Assembly: GCF_001646655.1 (NCBI RefSeq)
Contig: NZ_LPZN01000071.1
Location: 1-42,810 of the forward strand
Source of the DNA: Rhodococcus gordoniae
Lineage (GTDB): Bacteria; Actinomycetota; Actinomycetes; Mycobacteriales; Mycobacteriaceae
DNA: 42,810 nucleotides
Direction of reading: 5' to 3'
How positions within the stretch are numbered: the stretch's first letter is position 1; every line of letters starts with the position of its first letter. Below are positions 25,272 to 34,567 of this stretch, piece by piece. Made by a program: the position numbers and the translations under genes. Under the pieces are notes generated by a model. It was not told where the DNA came from and did not search any database. It saw only the letters and a list, made by a program, of their open reading frames with translations.

Positions 25272-25959
25272 GGAACAGCCTTTCCGGAGCGGATGCGTGG
25301 GCTTCGGCCCATAATTCGGTCTGGGGACCACCGGTCGCCGGGATGCCCGCCGGGTCGGTGAGAGCGGACAGCTCGGCGATGAGCGGTTCGAGATGGGCGC
25401 AGGCCTCGAGCGTCCATCGCGAACCGATGGCCGGGTCGGAGGGGTGCAGTTTGAGGAAGGCCGCGACGATCGCCTGCGCCTCCTCGTACAGCACCAGTCG
25501 CGCGGTGTCGATCGCCGGGATGCGCGCGAGCGCCGCGATGGCCCCGACCACCAGTCCCCGCGACGGTCGCGGGGTCCGGGCGTCGAGGTCGTCGAGAACG
25601 GTGGAGGGCCACAGGTTCCGGGCCAGTCGCAGATAACCGCGGGCCAGCAACCGGGACGCGTCGCGCTGGGCCGGGCCCGGAGTGCGCGCCGCCCAGTGGT
25701 CCTCGATCTCGTCGATCCGGAGCGACAGGGCGGCTCCGGCATCGGAGTCGACCGCGTGTCGGGTGACCACGGCGACGCCGGCCTCGACTGCCGCCGAGGT
25801 GCGCAACCGTGCGACGAGGAAGCGGCGCACCTCGGTCGGTGACATCCCACCCTGGAGCGCTGGTTCGAGCCCACCCGAGTTGACGTTCCCGCCGACCGGT
25901 GCGCGCCCGTCCGCCAGGAGGAGCAGCACCGTGGTGGGGGAGAGAGTGCCGGGCACCAT
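25264..25959 (-). CDS. ureF: Urease accessory protein UreF
   Basis: 231 aa, helical. It bridges UreD and UreG and helps GTP-dependent metallocentre assembly. Recognised by [21 protein letters not shown] at the N-terminus (the family pattern is usually SFPSGGF-like; here [10 protein letters not shown]), the central helix block [20 protein letters not shown] and position in the operon. Sequence is divergent as in other actinobacterial UreF. ATG 25959 overlaps the ureC stop by 1 bp (TGATG). Confidence 0.9.
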   Translation of the reverse strand: MVPGTLSPTTVLLLLADGRAPVGGNVNSGGLEPALQGGMSPTEVRRFLVARLRTSAAVEAGVAVVTRHAVDSDAGAALSLRIDEIEDHWAARTPGPAQRDASRLLARGYLRLARNLWPSTVLDDLDARTPRPSRGLVVGAIAALARIPAIDTARLVLYEEAQAIVAAFLKLHPSDPAIGSRWTLEACAHLEPLIAELSALTDPAGIPATGGPQTELWAEAHASAPERLFRA

Positions 25960-27659
25960 CAGAACATCGAGTACAGCTGCGTGAGCGGCAGTTCGGTGGC
26001 CGGCGCCGGAACGACCCGCTCGCCGTCGATGTCGATGTCGAAGGTGTCGGGGCGGATCCCGATGCGCGGCAACGCGTCATTCTGCTTCATGTCGGCCTTG
26101 CCGATGTGCCGGGTCGGCCGCAGCGGCAACAACCTGCGGCGCAACCCGAGTCGTTCCTCCAGGCCGTCGTCGAGGGCGGTGGGGGAGACGAACGACACCG
26201 ACGTGTGGGGGGCCAGCGCATCGCCGAACGCCGGACGCTGAAGCACCGGCTGCGGGGTCGGGATCGACGCGTTGGGGTCGCCGAGCGCGGCCCAGGCGAT
26301 CGATCCGCCCTTGATGACCAGCGACGGCCGGATGCCGAAGAACTTCGGGTCCCACAGCACGAGGTCGGCGAGCTTGCCATCCTCGACAGAACCGAGTTCG
26401 TGGTCGATGCCGTGCGCGATCGCGGGGTTGATCGTGTACTTCGCGACGTAGCGACGGGCCCGTTCGTTGTCGGCGGGCATGCCGCCGTGGAGCGCCCCGC
26501 GGCGGTTCCTCATCACGTGCGCGACCTGCCAGGTGCGGGTGATCACCTCACCGATCCGTCCCATCGCCTGGGCGTCGGACGAGGTGATCGACAGGGCACC
26601 CATGTCGTGCAGGATGTCCTCGGCCGCGATGGTGGTGGCCCGGATCCGGGATTCGGCGAACGCGAGGTCCTCCGGGACGGCCGGGTTGAGGTGATGACAG
26701 ACCATCAGCATGTCGAGGTGCTCCTCGACGGTGTTCACCGTGTGCGGCAGAGTCGGGTTCGTCGAGCCGGGAATGATGTGCGGCAACCCGGCGATGCTCA
26801 GGATGTCCGGGGCGTGCCCACCTCCGGCGCCTTCGACGTGGAAGGCGTGGATCGAGCGGCCGCCGATCGCGGCCAAGGTGCTCTCCACGAAGCCCGCCTC
26901 GTTCAGTGAGTCCGAATGCAGCGCGACCTGCAGTCCGTGCTCGTCGGCCGCGCGTAACGCCGCATCGATCGCGGCCGGTGTGGAGCCCCAGTCCTCGTGC
27001 ACCTTGTACCCGGCGGCACCGGCGAGGGCCTGTTCGCGCAGCCCTTCGGTGGAGACGGTGTTGCCCTTGCCGAGCAGCAGCACATTCACCGGCAGCGCGT
27101 CGAGCGCGCGGTGCATCTGCATCAGATGCCACGGGCCCGGCGTGACGGTGGTGGCCTTCGATCCTTCGGACGGACCGGTTCCGCCGCCGGCGATCGTGGT
27201 GATGCCGGTGGCGAGTGCCTCGACGATCTGCGACGGCGACAGCAGGTGCACGTGCGAGTCGAACGCGCCGGCAGTGAGGATGCGGCCTTCACCGGAGATG
27301 ACGTCGGTGGACGGGCCGATCTGCAACTTCGGGTGCACGCCGTCGGCGATGTCCGGGTTGCCGGCGCGGCCGAGGGCGACGATGCGACCGTCGCGGATAC
27401 CGACGTCGGCGCGCACGATGCCCCACCAGTCCAGCACGATCACGTTCGTGATGACGGTGTCGGGAGCACCTTCGGCCCGCGTCGTCACGCCCTGGGCCAT
27501 CGATTCGCGGATGGACTTGCCGCCACCGAAGACGGCTTCCTCGCCGCCGAAGGTGCGGTCCTCCTCGATCTGGATCCACAGGTCGGTGTCGCCCAGGCGT
27601 ACCCGGTCGCCGACCGTCGGTCCGTACAGTGCCGCGTACTCGGCGCGTGTGATCTCCAC
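25959..27659 (-). CDS. ureC: Urease subunit alpha
   Basis: 566 aa, full length; hydrolyses urea to ammonia and carbamate at a di-nickel site. All key residues are present with a +2 offset from the Klebsiella enzyme: His136 and His138 (DSHVH), carbamylated Lys219 (GYKVHEDWG), His248 (LHSD), His274 ([10 protein letters not shown]), Asp362 (SSDAQAMG), and flap Cys321-His322. GTG 27659 is the start, 4 bp after ureB; upstream in-frame codons would run into ureB. Catalytic competence is expected. Confidence 0.98.
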   Translation of the reverse strand: MEITRAEYAALYGPTVGDRVRLGDTDLWIQIEEDRTFGGEEAVFGGGKSIRESMAQGVTTRAEGAPDTVITNVIVLDWWGIVRADVGIRDGRIVALGRAGNPDIADGVHPKLQIGPSTDVISGEGRILTAGAFDSHVHLLSPSQIVEALATGITTIAGGGTGPSEGSKATTVTPGPWHLMQMHRALDALPVNVLLLGKGNTVSTEGLREQALAGAAGYKVHEDWGSTPAAIDAALRAADEHGLQVALHSDSLNEAGFVESTLAAIGGRSIHAFHVEGAGGGHAPDILSIAGLPHIIPGSTNPTLPHTVNTVEEHLDMLMVCHHLNPAVPEDLAFAESRIRATTIAAEDILHDMGALSITSSDAQAMGRIGEVITRTWQVAHVMRNRRGALHGGMPADNERARRYVAKYTINPAIAHGIDHELGSVEDGKLADLVLWDPKFFGIRPSLVIKGGSIAWAALGDPNASIPTPQPVLQRPAFGDALAPHTSVSFVSPTALDDGLEERLGLRRRLLPLRPTRHIGKADMKQNDALPRIGIRPDTFDIDIDGERVVPAPATELPLTQLYSMF

Positions 27660-27663
27660 GTTC

Positions 27664-27993
27664 TCAGTCCTCCTGCTTCCGCACCTGGATACCGGGTACG
27701 ACGCGTCGCCCGCGCAGGGCGACGGCGTCCAGTTCGCGGCTGCTGCCGGGTTCGAATCGCTGCGACGTCCCCGACGGGATGTCCAGGCGGAAGCCCTGCG
27801 CGCGTTCACGGTCGAATTCGAGGGCCGCGTTCGCGTCCGGCAGGTGGAGGTGTGAGCCGATCTGGATGGGACGATCACCGGTGTTGAGGAAGACGAGGGT
27901 GATGCGCTCGTCGTCGGAGCGGTCCGCGTTGAGGGTGAGGGAGCCCTCGGCGACGCGAATCGCTCCGGGTCCCGAAGTCGGTCCGGATGCCAT
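27664..27993 (-). CDS. ureB: Urease subunit beta
   Basis: 109 aa beta-rich structural subunit packed against UreC. The signature [20 protein letters not shown] and the segment [20 protein letters not shown] are standard. Located 12 bp after ureA and 4 bp before ureC, with no fusion of beta and gamma subunits, the usual bacterial arrangement. Confidence 0.97.
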   Translation of the reverse strand: MASGPTSGPGAIRVAEGSLTLNADRSDDERITLVFLNTGDRPIQIGSHLHLPDANAALEFDRERAQGFRLDIPSGTSQRFEPGSSRELDAVALRGRRVVPGIQVRKQED

Positions 27994-28005
27994 GTCGGGC
28001 TCCTT

Positions 28006-28308
28006 TCAGGAAATCGGGTGGTGGATCGTGACGAGCTTGCGTCCGTCCGGGAAAGTGGCCTCGACCTGCACGTCGGTCAGCATTTCGGTGACGCCGTCCA
28101 TGACCTCTTCGCGGGCGAGGAGCTCGCGGCCCTTCACCATGAGGTCGGCGACGTCGGCGCCTTCGCGTGCCCGTTCGATCACCCAGGTGGACAACAGGGC
28201 AACGGCTTCGGGGTAGTTCAGTCGGACGCCGCGGTCCCGCCGGTCGCGCGCCACCATGCCGGCGACGGCCAGAAGGAGTTTCTCGGTATCGGCGGGAGTC
28301 AGCTGCAT
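28006..28308 (-). CDS. ureA: Urease subunit gamma
   Basis: 100 aa, standard length. Begins [20 protein letters not shown], includes [20 protein letters not shown] and ends [16 protein letters not shown]. First gene of ureABCFGD; the ATG is at 28308 and the ribosome-binding site is weak. A GlnR-type box lies 60 bp upstream, so expression is probably raised under nitrogen limitation. Confidence 0.97.
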   Translation of the reverse strand: MQLTPADTEKLLLAVAGMVARDRRDRGVRLNYPEAVALLSTWVIERAREGADVADLMVKGRELLAREEVMDGVTEMLTDVQVEATFPDGRKLVTIHHPIS

Positions 28309-28368
28309 ATGTCGTTCTTTCGTGCGAGTCGGCGGTCGTGCACTCGATGCCGATCATGCGCGGCTCTT

Positions 28369-28384
28369 GTTTCGCGGACGTTAC
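28369..28384 (-). promoter_or_regulatory. GlnR-type box upstream of ureA
   Basis: On the minus strand the sequence is GTAAC-GTCCGC-GAAAC, an exact fit to the actinobacterial GlnR consensus GTnAC-n6-GnAAC. It sits 60 bp before the ureA start, a normal activator position. GlnR regulates urease in several actinobacteria; regulation here is inferred from the site. Confidence 0.75.
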
Positions 28385-28495
28385 CCCCGCGTATCGCGGA
28401 GAAATCCGGACGTATCGACCTCAGAAGTGCTGCCGCACTGCGTGACCCCGGCAACACCGCAGTGGGATGCCGCCACCGCCGTCCATGGCCGGACA

Positions 28496-28537
28496 GACCT
28501 ACGGCCGTTCCCGATCGATCGGAAACGGCCGTAGGTC
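28496..28537 (-). terminator. Strong hairpin terminator of the CoA-transferase operon
   Basis: Perfect 14-bp arms GACCTACGGCCGTT and AACGGCCGTAGGTC flank a 14-nt centre that can itself pair. It begins 23 nt past the CaiB-type stop codon and insulates the urease promoter from that operon. Because the stem is symmetrical it could also work on the other strand. Confidence 0.85.
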
Positions 28538-28560
28538 AGCGATATTCGAGGCGTTCGTCG

Positions 28561-29736
28561 CTAGGACGGAACGGAGACCTCCTGATATCCCGCGAGGATC
28601 TCGTCGGTGTGTTCTCCGTGCAGCGGCGGTGCCGACCGCAGCGGCGGTCGTGCCCCCCCGAAATTGACCGGGAACGCGATCTGTTCGAGAGGCCCGGACG
28701 CATGGTCGACGGTGCCGACCATGCCGATCGCGGCGGTGTGCGGATCGCTGTAGATCTCGTCGAGATGCCGGATGGGGGATACCGGCACGCCATGTTCCTC
28801 GAGGACCCGGCACCAATATTCGACCGTCCCGATGGCGAATGCCTCGGTGAGGACCTCGTCGAGTTCGTCGCGATGCTCGATGCGATCACGGTTGTGGAGG
28901 AACCGTGCATCGGTCACGAGCTCGGGTCGGCCCAGCGCCACGCACAGCTTCTCCCACAGCCCGTCGTTCCCCACCGCGACGACGAAGTATCCGTCGCTCG
29001 CCGGATATGCCTGGTAGGGAGCGAGATTGGGGTGCGCCGAGCCCAGAGCGTGCGGTCGCTCCCGCGTGGCGAAATAGTTCGTGGCCCAGTTGACGTGCAT
29101 CGCCAGCTGGCATTCGAACAGCGACGTGGTGACGTACTGGCCGCGACCGGTGCGAGTGCGTTCGACCAGCGCGGCGAGTACCCCGATCACCCCGAACAGT
29201 GCTGCACCGAGATCGCCCATCGCGTATCCGGCCTTCATCGGCGCGCCACCGGGTTCACCGGTCAGCGACATCAGACCGCCGGCGGCCTGAGCGACCATGT
29301 CGTAGCCGGGCTGGTCGGCCAGCGGTCCCTCGTCACCGAAGGCCGAGATGTGCAGGACGATCAGGTGCGGGTGCTGTTCGGACAGAGCGCGGTAGTCGAA
29401 GATCTTCTGCAGGCCGCTGCCGGGTTTGAAGTTCTCGACCACGACGTCGGCGTCGGCGAGCATCCGGTGCACGATCCGCTGTCCCTCCTCCGACTTGAGG
29501 TCGATCGTCACCGACTTCTTGCCGCGGTTGACCGCGAGGTAGTAGGTGGCGTCGTCGCCGACGAAGGGTGGCCCCCACACCCGGGTGGGGTCGCCGCCCT
29601 GGGGGTGCTCGACCTTGGTGACATCGGCGCCGAGGTCGGAGAACGACATGGTCGCGTACGGTCCGGCGAGGATTTTCGACAGGTCGAGGACCTTGATGCC
29701 GGCGAGCGGGGCCGGGCCGGTGGGATGCGTGCTCAT
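28561..29736 (-). CDS. CaiB/BaiF (class III) CoA-transferase
   Basis: 391 aa. Moves CoA between carboxylic acids by a ternary-complex mechanism. N-terminal LAGIKVLDLSKILAGPYATM and the block DVTKVEHPQGGDPTR are typical, and the catalytic aspartate is Asp146 in QPGYDMVAQAAGGLM. The ATG overlaps the stop of the acyl-CoA dehydrogenase gene (ATGA). With that gene and an MHS transporter it likely activates an imported organic acid. Which acid cannot be told; succinyl- or acetyl-CoA are usual donors in the family. Confidence 0.93.
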   Translation of the reverse strand: MSTHPTGPAPLAGIKVLDLSKILAGPYATMSFSDLGADVTKVEHPQGGDPTRVWGPPFVGDDATYYLAVNRGKKSVTIDLKSEEGQRIVHRMLADADVVVENFKPGSGLQKIFDYRALSEQHPHLIVLHISAFGDEGPLADQPGYDMVAQAAGGLMSLTGEPGGAPMKAGYAMGDLGAALFGVIGVLAALVERTRTGRGQYVTTSLFECQLAMHVNWATNYFATRERPHALGSAHPNLAPYQAYPASDGYFVVAVGNDGLWEKLCVALGRPELVTDARFLHNRDRIEHRDELDEVLTEAFAIGTVEYWCRVLEEHGVPVSPIRHLDEIYSDPHTAAIGMVGTVDHASGPLEQIAFPVNFGGARPPLRSAPPLHGEHTDEILAGYQEVSVPS

Positions 29737-31469
29737 GAGCGGGCTCCTGTCAGTGCAGTCGGTGCCGCATCGGCGGCGGTGCTCGGCGCCGCGGCGGCCG
29801 CGACGGACGGGTCGACGTCCGTGCCGTCGGCGATCACGGCGAGGTGGTCGAGAGCGACGGCATTCGGTTCACCGGCCAGGCCGTCGAGGTAGGCATGGGC
29901 GACGAGCAACGACCGGTGGCCGCGACCGCGCGCGATGCGGTGCGACGCCAGGTCCACGAGCAGGGTCGCCATCACCGTCCGTGCGAGATCGTCGGTGTAG
30001 GTCGCGCAGCGGGTTTGCGCGTGCGTGTCGTCGCCGGCGAGCAGGTCTTCGCCGCGCGCCTCGAGCGCATCCCAGCGTTCCCGCAGTGCCGCGACGACCG
30101 GGGCGCACTCCGGATGCGCCGCGTGGAGCAGTGTGCGCTGCGCGTCGGCCAGGACCCGGTGCGCGCCGTTCTTGCGCATCGACCGCAGCACGTCGAGCGC
30201 GATGACATTGCTCGAACCCTCCCAGATCGATCCGAGGTGTGAGTCGCGCACGAGGCGGGCGAACACCCGGTCCTCGATGTAGCCGCTGCCACCCCGGATC
30301 TCCATCGCCTCACCGGTGACGGTGCGGGCGCGCTTGCAGATGTAGTGCTTGGCGACGGGCGTGAGGATCCGGACGACACTGCGGGCCTGCGCGTCACCGT
30401 GGTCGGCGCGATCGAGGGTCGCACCGCTGTAGGCGACGAGCGCGAGAGCGGCCTCGGCGTCGAGCAGCAGCGGCAGCAGGGTGGCGCGCATGAGCGGCTG
30501 GTCGAACAGGGACTTCCCGAAGACCACCCGATCCCTCGTGTGAGCGACGGCGTCGCGCACGGCGCGCCGGATCAGGGCGCTCGAGCGCATCGCGTTCGAC
30601 AGGCGGGAGGTGTTCAGCATCTCCGTCATCTGCCGGAATCCACGGTCGAGGTCGCCGACCTGCAGCGCGTACGCCCCGTGCAGGGTGACCTCGCCGCTGG
30701 GCATCGATCGCGTGCCGAGCTTGTCCTTGAGACGGTCGATCGTGTACGAGTTCCGGCTCCCGTCGGGAAGCCGCTCGGGCAGCATGAACATTCCGACGCC
30801 GCGGGTCGAGTTCTCGTCGCCGCCGGGGAACCGGGCGAGGGTGATCACGACATCGGCGTCCGGGTTGGAGGCGAACCACTTGCGTCCGGTCAAGCGCCAT
30901 GCGTTGCCGTCGAATTCGGCGCGGGTCTCGGTCTTCGCGATATCGGTGCCCGCCTGGGTCTCGGTCATGAACATCGCCCCCGTCAGAGCGGTGGCCGGAT
31001 CGGTGGAGGTCAGGCCGTCGATCCACGGGCCGAACACCTCGGGGTCGCCGAACATCCGCAGGGTGCGCGCGGCGGCATCGGTCATCGACACCGGGCAGGC
31101 GAGGCCGAACTCGGCCTGCACGAACAGATATGACGCGAGGTACTTGACGAGATGCGGGGGCGTGTCCGTCCAACCGTGGATCGGGCGGTGCGACAGTGCC
31201 GAGAGACCGTATTCGCTGTAGGCGGCGCGGCACAGTTCGAGATAGGCGGGGTGGTACTCGATGCGGTCGATGCGCTCGCCGTCGGGGTCGTACCGGTGCA
31301 GCACCGGCGGATGGGCGTTCGCCGTGGCCGCGAGCGCGTCGAGACGGTCGGCGGCATCGGCACCCAGGCACGCGAGGAGACGGTCGGTGAGCGGCCGGTC
31401 GGCGTCGGAGATCCAGCGGTCGAGTACCGCATCCAGAGCCGGGTCGGTATGGGCGTAGTTCATTTTCAT
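29733..31469 (-). CDS. Acyl-CoA dehydrogenase family protein, AidB-like
   Basis: 578 aa, longer than standard acyl-CoA dehydrogenases (about 380). The FAD-binding middle domain has MFMTETQAGTDIAKTETRAE and LTGRKWFASNPDADVVI; the C-terminal helical domain has MEIRGGSGYIED and IWEGSSNVIALDVLRSM, the WEGS form found in AidB-type members with the Glu at the catalytic position. The last 60 residues are Ala-rich and probably disordered. Start is ATG 31469 or ATG 31463; neither has a clear ribosome-binding site, consistent with coupling to the transporter gene ending 11 bp upstream. Substrate unknown. Confidence 0.9.
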   Translation of the reverse strand: MKMNYAHTDPALDAVLDRWISDADRPLTDRLLACLGADAADRLDALAATANAHPPVLHRYDPDGERIDRIEYHPAYLELCRAAYSEYGLSALSHRPIHGWTDTPPHLVKYLASYLFVQAEFGLACPVSMTDAAARTLRMFGDPEVFGPWIDGLTSTDPATALTGAMFMTETQAGTDIAKTETRAEFDGNAWRLTGRKWFASNPDADVVITLARFPGGDENSTRGVGMFMLPERLPDGSRNSYTIDRLKDKLGTRSMPSGEVTLHGAYALQVGDLDRGFRQMTEMLNTSRLSNAMRSSALIRRAVRDAVAHTRDRVVFGKSLFDQPLMRATLLPLLLDAEAALALVAYSGATLDRADHGDAQARSVVRILTPVAKHYICKRARTVTGEAMEIRGGSGYIEDRVFARLVRDSHLGSIWEGSSNVIALDVLRSMRKNGAHRVLADAQRTLLHAAHPECAPVVAALRERWDALEARGEDLLAGDDTHAQTRCATYTDDLARTVMATLLVDLASHRIARGRGHRSLLVAHAYLDGLAGEPNAVALDHLAVIADGTDVDPSVAAAAAPSTAADAAPTALTGARS

Positions 31470-31479
31470 CCGTTCGGTG

Positions 31480-32844
31480 TCAGGAGGCGTCGGCCGTCGT
31501 CCGGGCGGGGGCGGGGCGTGGTTCGTCGGGCTCGGTGCTGGTCGGTGAGCGTTTGAGCAGCGCGGTCATGCAGATCAGGGAGATCAGCACGTATCCGATC
31601 CCGAGTCCGACGACCGGCCAGATCGAGCCGGCGCGCTCGAGGAGGAACTGGCTCGCCATCGGGGCGGTGCCGGCGAAGATCGCCGTCGAGATCTGATACG
31701 ACAACGAGATGCCGGTGTAGCGCACGTGGGTGGGGAAGACCTGCGCGAGGATGCCGGCCAGCGCCGAGTAGTACATCGCGTGCGGCGCGGTGGCGAGCAC
31801 CATGCCGATGATCGCCCAGGTGAGCGAGCCCGTGCGGATCAGCACGAACATCAGCGGCAGGACGATGAGCTCGGGTCCGAGCATCCACAGCACGGCGCGC
31901 CGCGCGTCGATCCTGGTGGCGAGAACCGCACCGAAGGGTTGGACGAGCACCTGCGCGACCAGTGCGAGGGTGATCACGAGCAGGAAGTCCGATCGGGTGA
32001 ACCCGAGGTCGGTGGTGGCCCAGGCGAGGGCGAAGGTCGTCTTGACGTAGGTGATCGCCACGCCCGCCACCACGGCACCGACACCGAGGAGCAGCGCCGC
32101 CGGGTGTGAACGCAGGACTTCGACCAACGGTAGTTTCGTGCGTTCCTGTGCAGCGGCGGCCACGCGCATCTCCGGCGTTTCCTGGATCCGTACGCGGATG
32201 TAGAGGGCGACGATCACCAGCGCGGCGGATGCGAGGAACGGAATGCGCCAGCCCCAGTCTTCGAAGGTGGCATCGGACATCGCGGTGAGTCCGAGGAAGG
32301 AAAGAGTGGCAAGGAGATTGCCCACCGGCGAACCCTGCTGGGCGAAGGCACCGTAGAGAACCTTCTTGCCGGGTGGGGCGAACTCGGTGGCGATGAGGAC
32401 TGCTCCGCCCCATTCGCCGCCCATCGCGATGCCTTGCAGCACTCGCAGGGCGACGAGGAGGATAGGCGCCCAGATTCCGATCTGGTCGTAGGTGGGCAGC
32501 AGGCCCACGCCGACGGTGCCGGCGCCCATGAGCGCGAGGGTGATGATGACCGCGTTCTTCCGTCCGAAGCGGTCGCCGAAGTGGCCGAAGACGATCCCGC
32601 CGAGAGGCCGGGCGATGAAACCGACGGCGAAGGTCGCGAAGGCGGCGAGTGTGCCGACCGCGGGCGAGGCGTCGGGGAAGAACAGTGCCCCGAGGACGAG
32701 AGCCGAGGCCGTGCCGTAGATGTAGAAGTCGAACCATTCGATGGTGGTGCCGACGAAGGCGGTCACACCGGCGCGGCGTGCGGCCCGGGTGTCGTGCATC
32801 GGACGTGGCGGCGGGGTCGCGGTGTGCTCTGGAGGAGTATTCAC
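31480..32844 (-). CDS. MFS transporter, metabolite:H+ symporter (MHS) family
   Basis: 454 aa, twelve membrane helices. N-terminal FVGTTIEWFDFYIYGTASAL and the helix 2-3 loop GHFGDRFGRKNAVI, together with RVLQGIAMGGEWGGAVL, are diagnostic of MHS proteins such as KgtP, ProP and ShiA, which import organic acids or zwitterions with protons. GTG 32844 is the start. First gene of a leftward operon with the acyl-CoA dehydrogenase and CoA-transferase, divergent from the LysR gene; it probably imports the acid those enzymes use. Confidence 0.93.
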   Translation of the reverse strand: MNTPPEHTATPPPRPMHDTRAARRAGVTAFVGTTIEWFDFYIYGTASALVLGALFFPDASPAVGTLAAFATFAVGFIARPLGGIVFGHFGDRFGRKNAVIITLALMGAGTVGVGLLPTYDQIGIWAPILLVALRVLQGIAMGGEWGGAVLIATEFAPPGKKVLYGAFAQQGSPVGNLLATLSFLGLTAMSDATFEDWGWRIPFLASAALVIVALYIRVRIQETPEMRVAAAAQERTKLPLVEVLRSHPAALLLGVGAVVAGVAITYVKTTFALAWATTDLGFTRSDFLLVITLALVAQVLVQPFGAVLATRIDARRAVLWMLGPELIVLPLMFVLIRTGSLTWAIIGMVLATAPHAMYYSALAGILAQVFPTHVRYTGISLSYQISTAIFAGTAPMASQFLLERAGSIWPVVGLGIGYVLISLICMTALLKRSPTSTEPDEPRPAPARTTADAS

Positions 32845-32922
32845 GCTGCACTTCCGAGGGCGTCGAGCGGAGTCGATCCGCGGATGAATGAGTCGTGGAT
32901 CACTATCACCGGCGCAACCGTG

Positions 32923-32973
32923 TAAAGTCCAAGACCTAATCGAGCACGATTGTGTAGATCAACTTATAAAGTC
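32923..32973. promoter_or_regulatory. LysR-type regulatory region
   Basis: The 138-bp divergent gap holds a T-N11-A dyad, TTG-TGTAGAT-CAA at 32950-32962, as expected for a LysR recognition site. TAAAGTC also occurs twice (32923-32929 and 32967-32973), 44 bp or about four helical turns apart, and ACTT-ATA-AAGT overlaps the second copy. These are good candidates for binding by the adjacent LysR protein. Confidence 0.55.
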
Positions 32974-32982
32974 GAGGTCGGC

Positions 32983-33861
32983 ATGGAACTTCGGCAGCTG
33001 CGGGCCTTCCTGGCGGTGGCCGAGGAGTTGCACTTCGGACGCGCGGCGGAGCGACTGCACATCGCCCAGTCGCCGCTCAGCCAGACGATCCGCGCCCTCG
33101 AACGCGACCTCGGCGCCGAGCTGTTCGCCCGCACCACCCGTTCGGTGCAGCTCACCGCCGCCGGTGAATCGCTGCTCGGTCCCGCGCGCGTCATCGCCGC
33201 CCAGATCGAGATCGCCCGGACGGTCGTGCGGTCGACGGCCTCGGGTGTCACCGGCGTGGTGAGCGTCGGATTCGGCGGCGCGAGCGGTTACACGGTGATC
33301 TCACAGCTGGCCCGGCGCCTCGAGGAGCGTTGTCCCGGGATCGAGCTGGATCTGCGTCCGCAGACCTATACGGGGGAAGTGCTCGATCTCGTCTCGCAGG
33401 GACTGCTCGACATGGGGATCGTCGGCCTCCCGGTGCCCCGGGACGTCGCCACCGAGACGGTGCGGCAGGAATCGCTCATGGTTGCGCTGCCGGCGGATCA
33501 TCGATTGGCGACCCGGGAGGAACTCGACGCCGCCGATCTGACCGGCGAGCGGTTCGTCGTCTATCCCGCCGCCCACGGGTCGAGCGTGCGGGAGATGACC
33601 TTCACGGTGTGCCACTCCGCCGGATTCACCCCCGTGATCGCCCGGGAGGCACCGGACCCCTACAGCCTGCTGGCCCTCGTGGGTGCCGGGGTGGGGGTTG
33701 CGGTCGTCGTCGCGTCGACCACCGACATCACTGTGACGGGCGTTCGGTACGTCCCGCTGCGGAACAGTCCGGTGCTGCCGATCGCGCTCGCGTGGCGTCG
33801 TGACAACCCGGCGCCGGCGGTCCGCCGGGTGGTGGATGTGCTGCGCGCACACGTGAACTGA
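32983..33861 (+). CDS. LysR-family transcriptional regulator
   Basis: 292 aa. Winged helix at 1-60 (MELRQLRAFLAVAEELHFGR, AAERLHIAQSPLSQTIRALE, LFARTTRSVQLTAAG); periplasmic-binding-like effector domain from about 90 to the end. The frame reaches back to 32950, but ATG 32983 starts exactly at the family N-terminus. Divergent from the MHS transporter, acyl-CoA dehydrogenase and CoA-transferase operon, so it most likely activates that operon in response to its substrate. Confidence 0.93.
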   Translation: MELRQLRAFLAVAEELHFGRAAERLHIAQSPLSQTIRALERDLGAELFARTTRSVQLTAAGESLLGPARVIAAQIEIARTVVRSTASGVTGVVSVGFGGASGYTVISQLARRLEERCPGIELDLRPQTYTGEVLDLVSQGLLDMGIVGLPVPRDVATETVRQESLMVALPADHRLATREELDAADLTGERFVVYPAAHGSSVREMTFTVCHSAGFTPVIAREAPDPYSLLALVGAGVGVAVVVASTTDITVTGVRYVPLRNSPVLPIALAWRRDNPAPAVRRVVDVLRAHVN

Positions 33862-33961
33862 CCGCTGTCGCACCCCGGTATGTGCCCTCCGGGTAGGTCG
33901 GGCGTGTCAAGGTGGAAGACACCCTCGAAGGGTCCGACGCTCGAACGGAGGAGGTGAACCA

Positions 33962-34258
33962 TTGCCGGACACCGACGACCGACAACAGCACATCCAGGAC
34001 GATCTCGATCGTGGCTCTCGACGTCGACGGGCCGTCCTGCAAACTCGTCGAGAAGGTGCCTCGCTCGCGGCAATCGACAGGACTGATGCGCTGACAACTA
34101 CCGACTCACAAGGACCGCTCGGGCACGGTCGAGCACAGTGTTCAGCGCACGTTCGGCGGCGACACGGTCGGCCGGATGGACGGCCTCCCAGATACCGGAC
34201 GTCAGCTCCTCGATGCGATGTTCGATCCTTGCCACGGTTTCTCGTCCGGATTCGCTGA
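33962..34258 (+). CDS. Possible small ORF behind a perfect Shine-Dalgarno sequence
   Basis: AGGAGGTGA (33949-33957) is fully complementary to the 16S rRNA tail and lies at ideal distance from a TTG at 33962. The frame that follows has 98 codons and begins with a polar, Asp/Arg-rich, probably helical segment (PDTDDRQQHIQDDLDRGSRR). I recognise no family, and the 3' half runs antisense to the MarR-like gene at 34098, where composition becomes Arg-rich and unlikely. It may be a genuine short protein, or the start of a gene truncated by rearrangement. Confidence 0.3.
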   Translation: MPDTDDRQQHIQDDLDRGSRRRRAVLQTRREGASLAAIDRTDALTTTDSQGPLGHGRAQCSAHVRRRHGRPDGRPPRYRTSAPRCDVRSLPRFLVRIR

Positions 34259-34490
34259 GCCGGTCGTCGCGGATCAGGCTCCGAGCGATCAGGGAATCGA
34301 CGACCTCCGCAGTGTCCGGTACGTAGGTGGTGTCGTGGAGCAGTGCGGGAAGCGCTGGCGAACCGTCGGAGCGTTCGGCGAGGCGCAGTGCGACCCACTG
34401 TGTCTCGACCAGGTCCTCGTCGGCAAGGGGATCTGGACGGCCGGACCGATGAGATCGGGGAGTTGCTCCGGTCTGTCCTTTCAACGCCAC
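34098..34490 (-). CDS. MarR-like winged-helix protein, possibly 5'-truncated
   Basis: The C-terminal 110 residues look like a MarR-type regulator: EDLVETQWVALRLAERS, a recognition region around LHDTTYVPDTAEVVDSLIAR, a wing with RDDRLSESGRETVARIE, and dimerisation helices ending IWEAVHPADRVAAERALN. The usual first helix is missing or replaced by a short Arg/Pro-rich stretch, and the best start, GTG 34490, has no clear ribosome-binding site. It is either a short active regulator or the remaining part of one. Divergent from the leader ORF and hydrolase-like gene, which it might regulate. Confidence 0.5.
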   Translation of the reverse strand: MALKGQTGATPRSHRSGRPDPLADEDLVETQWVALRLAERSDGSPALPALLHDTTYVPDTAEVVDSLIARSLIRDDRLSESGRETVARIEHRIEELTSGIWEAVHPADRVAAERALNTVLDRARAVLVSR

Positions 34491-34567
34491 CACTCGTGGC
34501 CACTGTCGCGGACTTCGTTCACGCAGATTCGGAGAAGACCGAACCCGATCGAGAAGGAGACGAGAAC

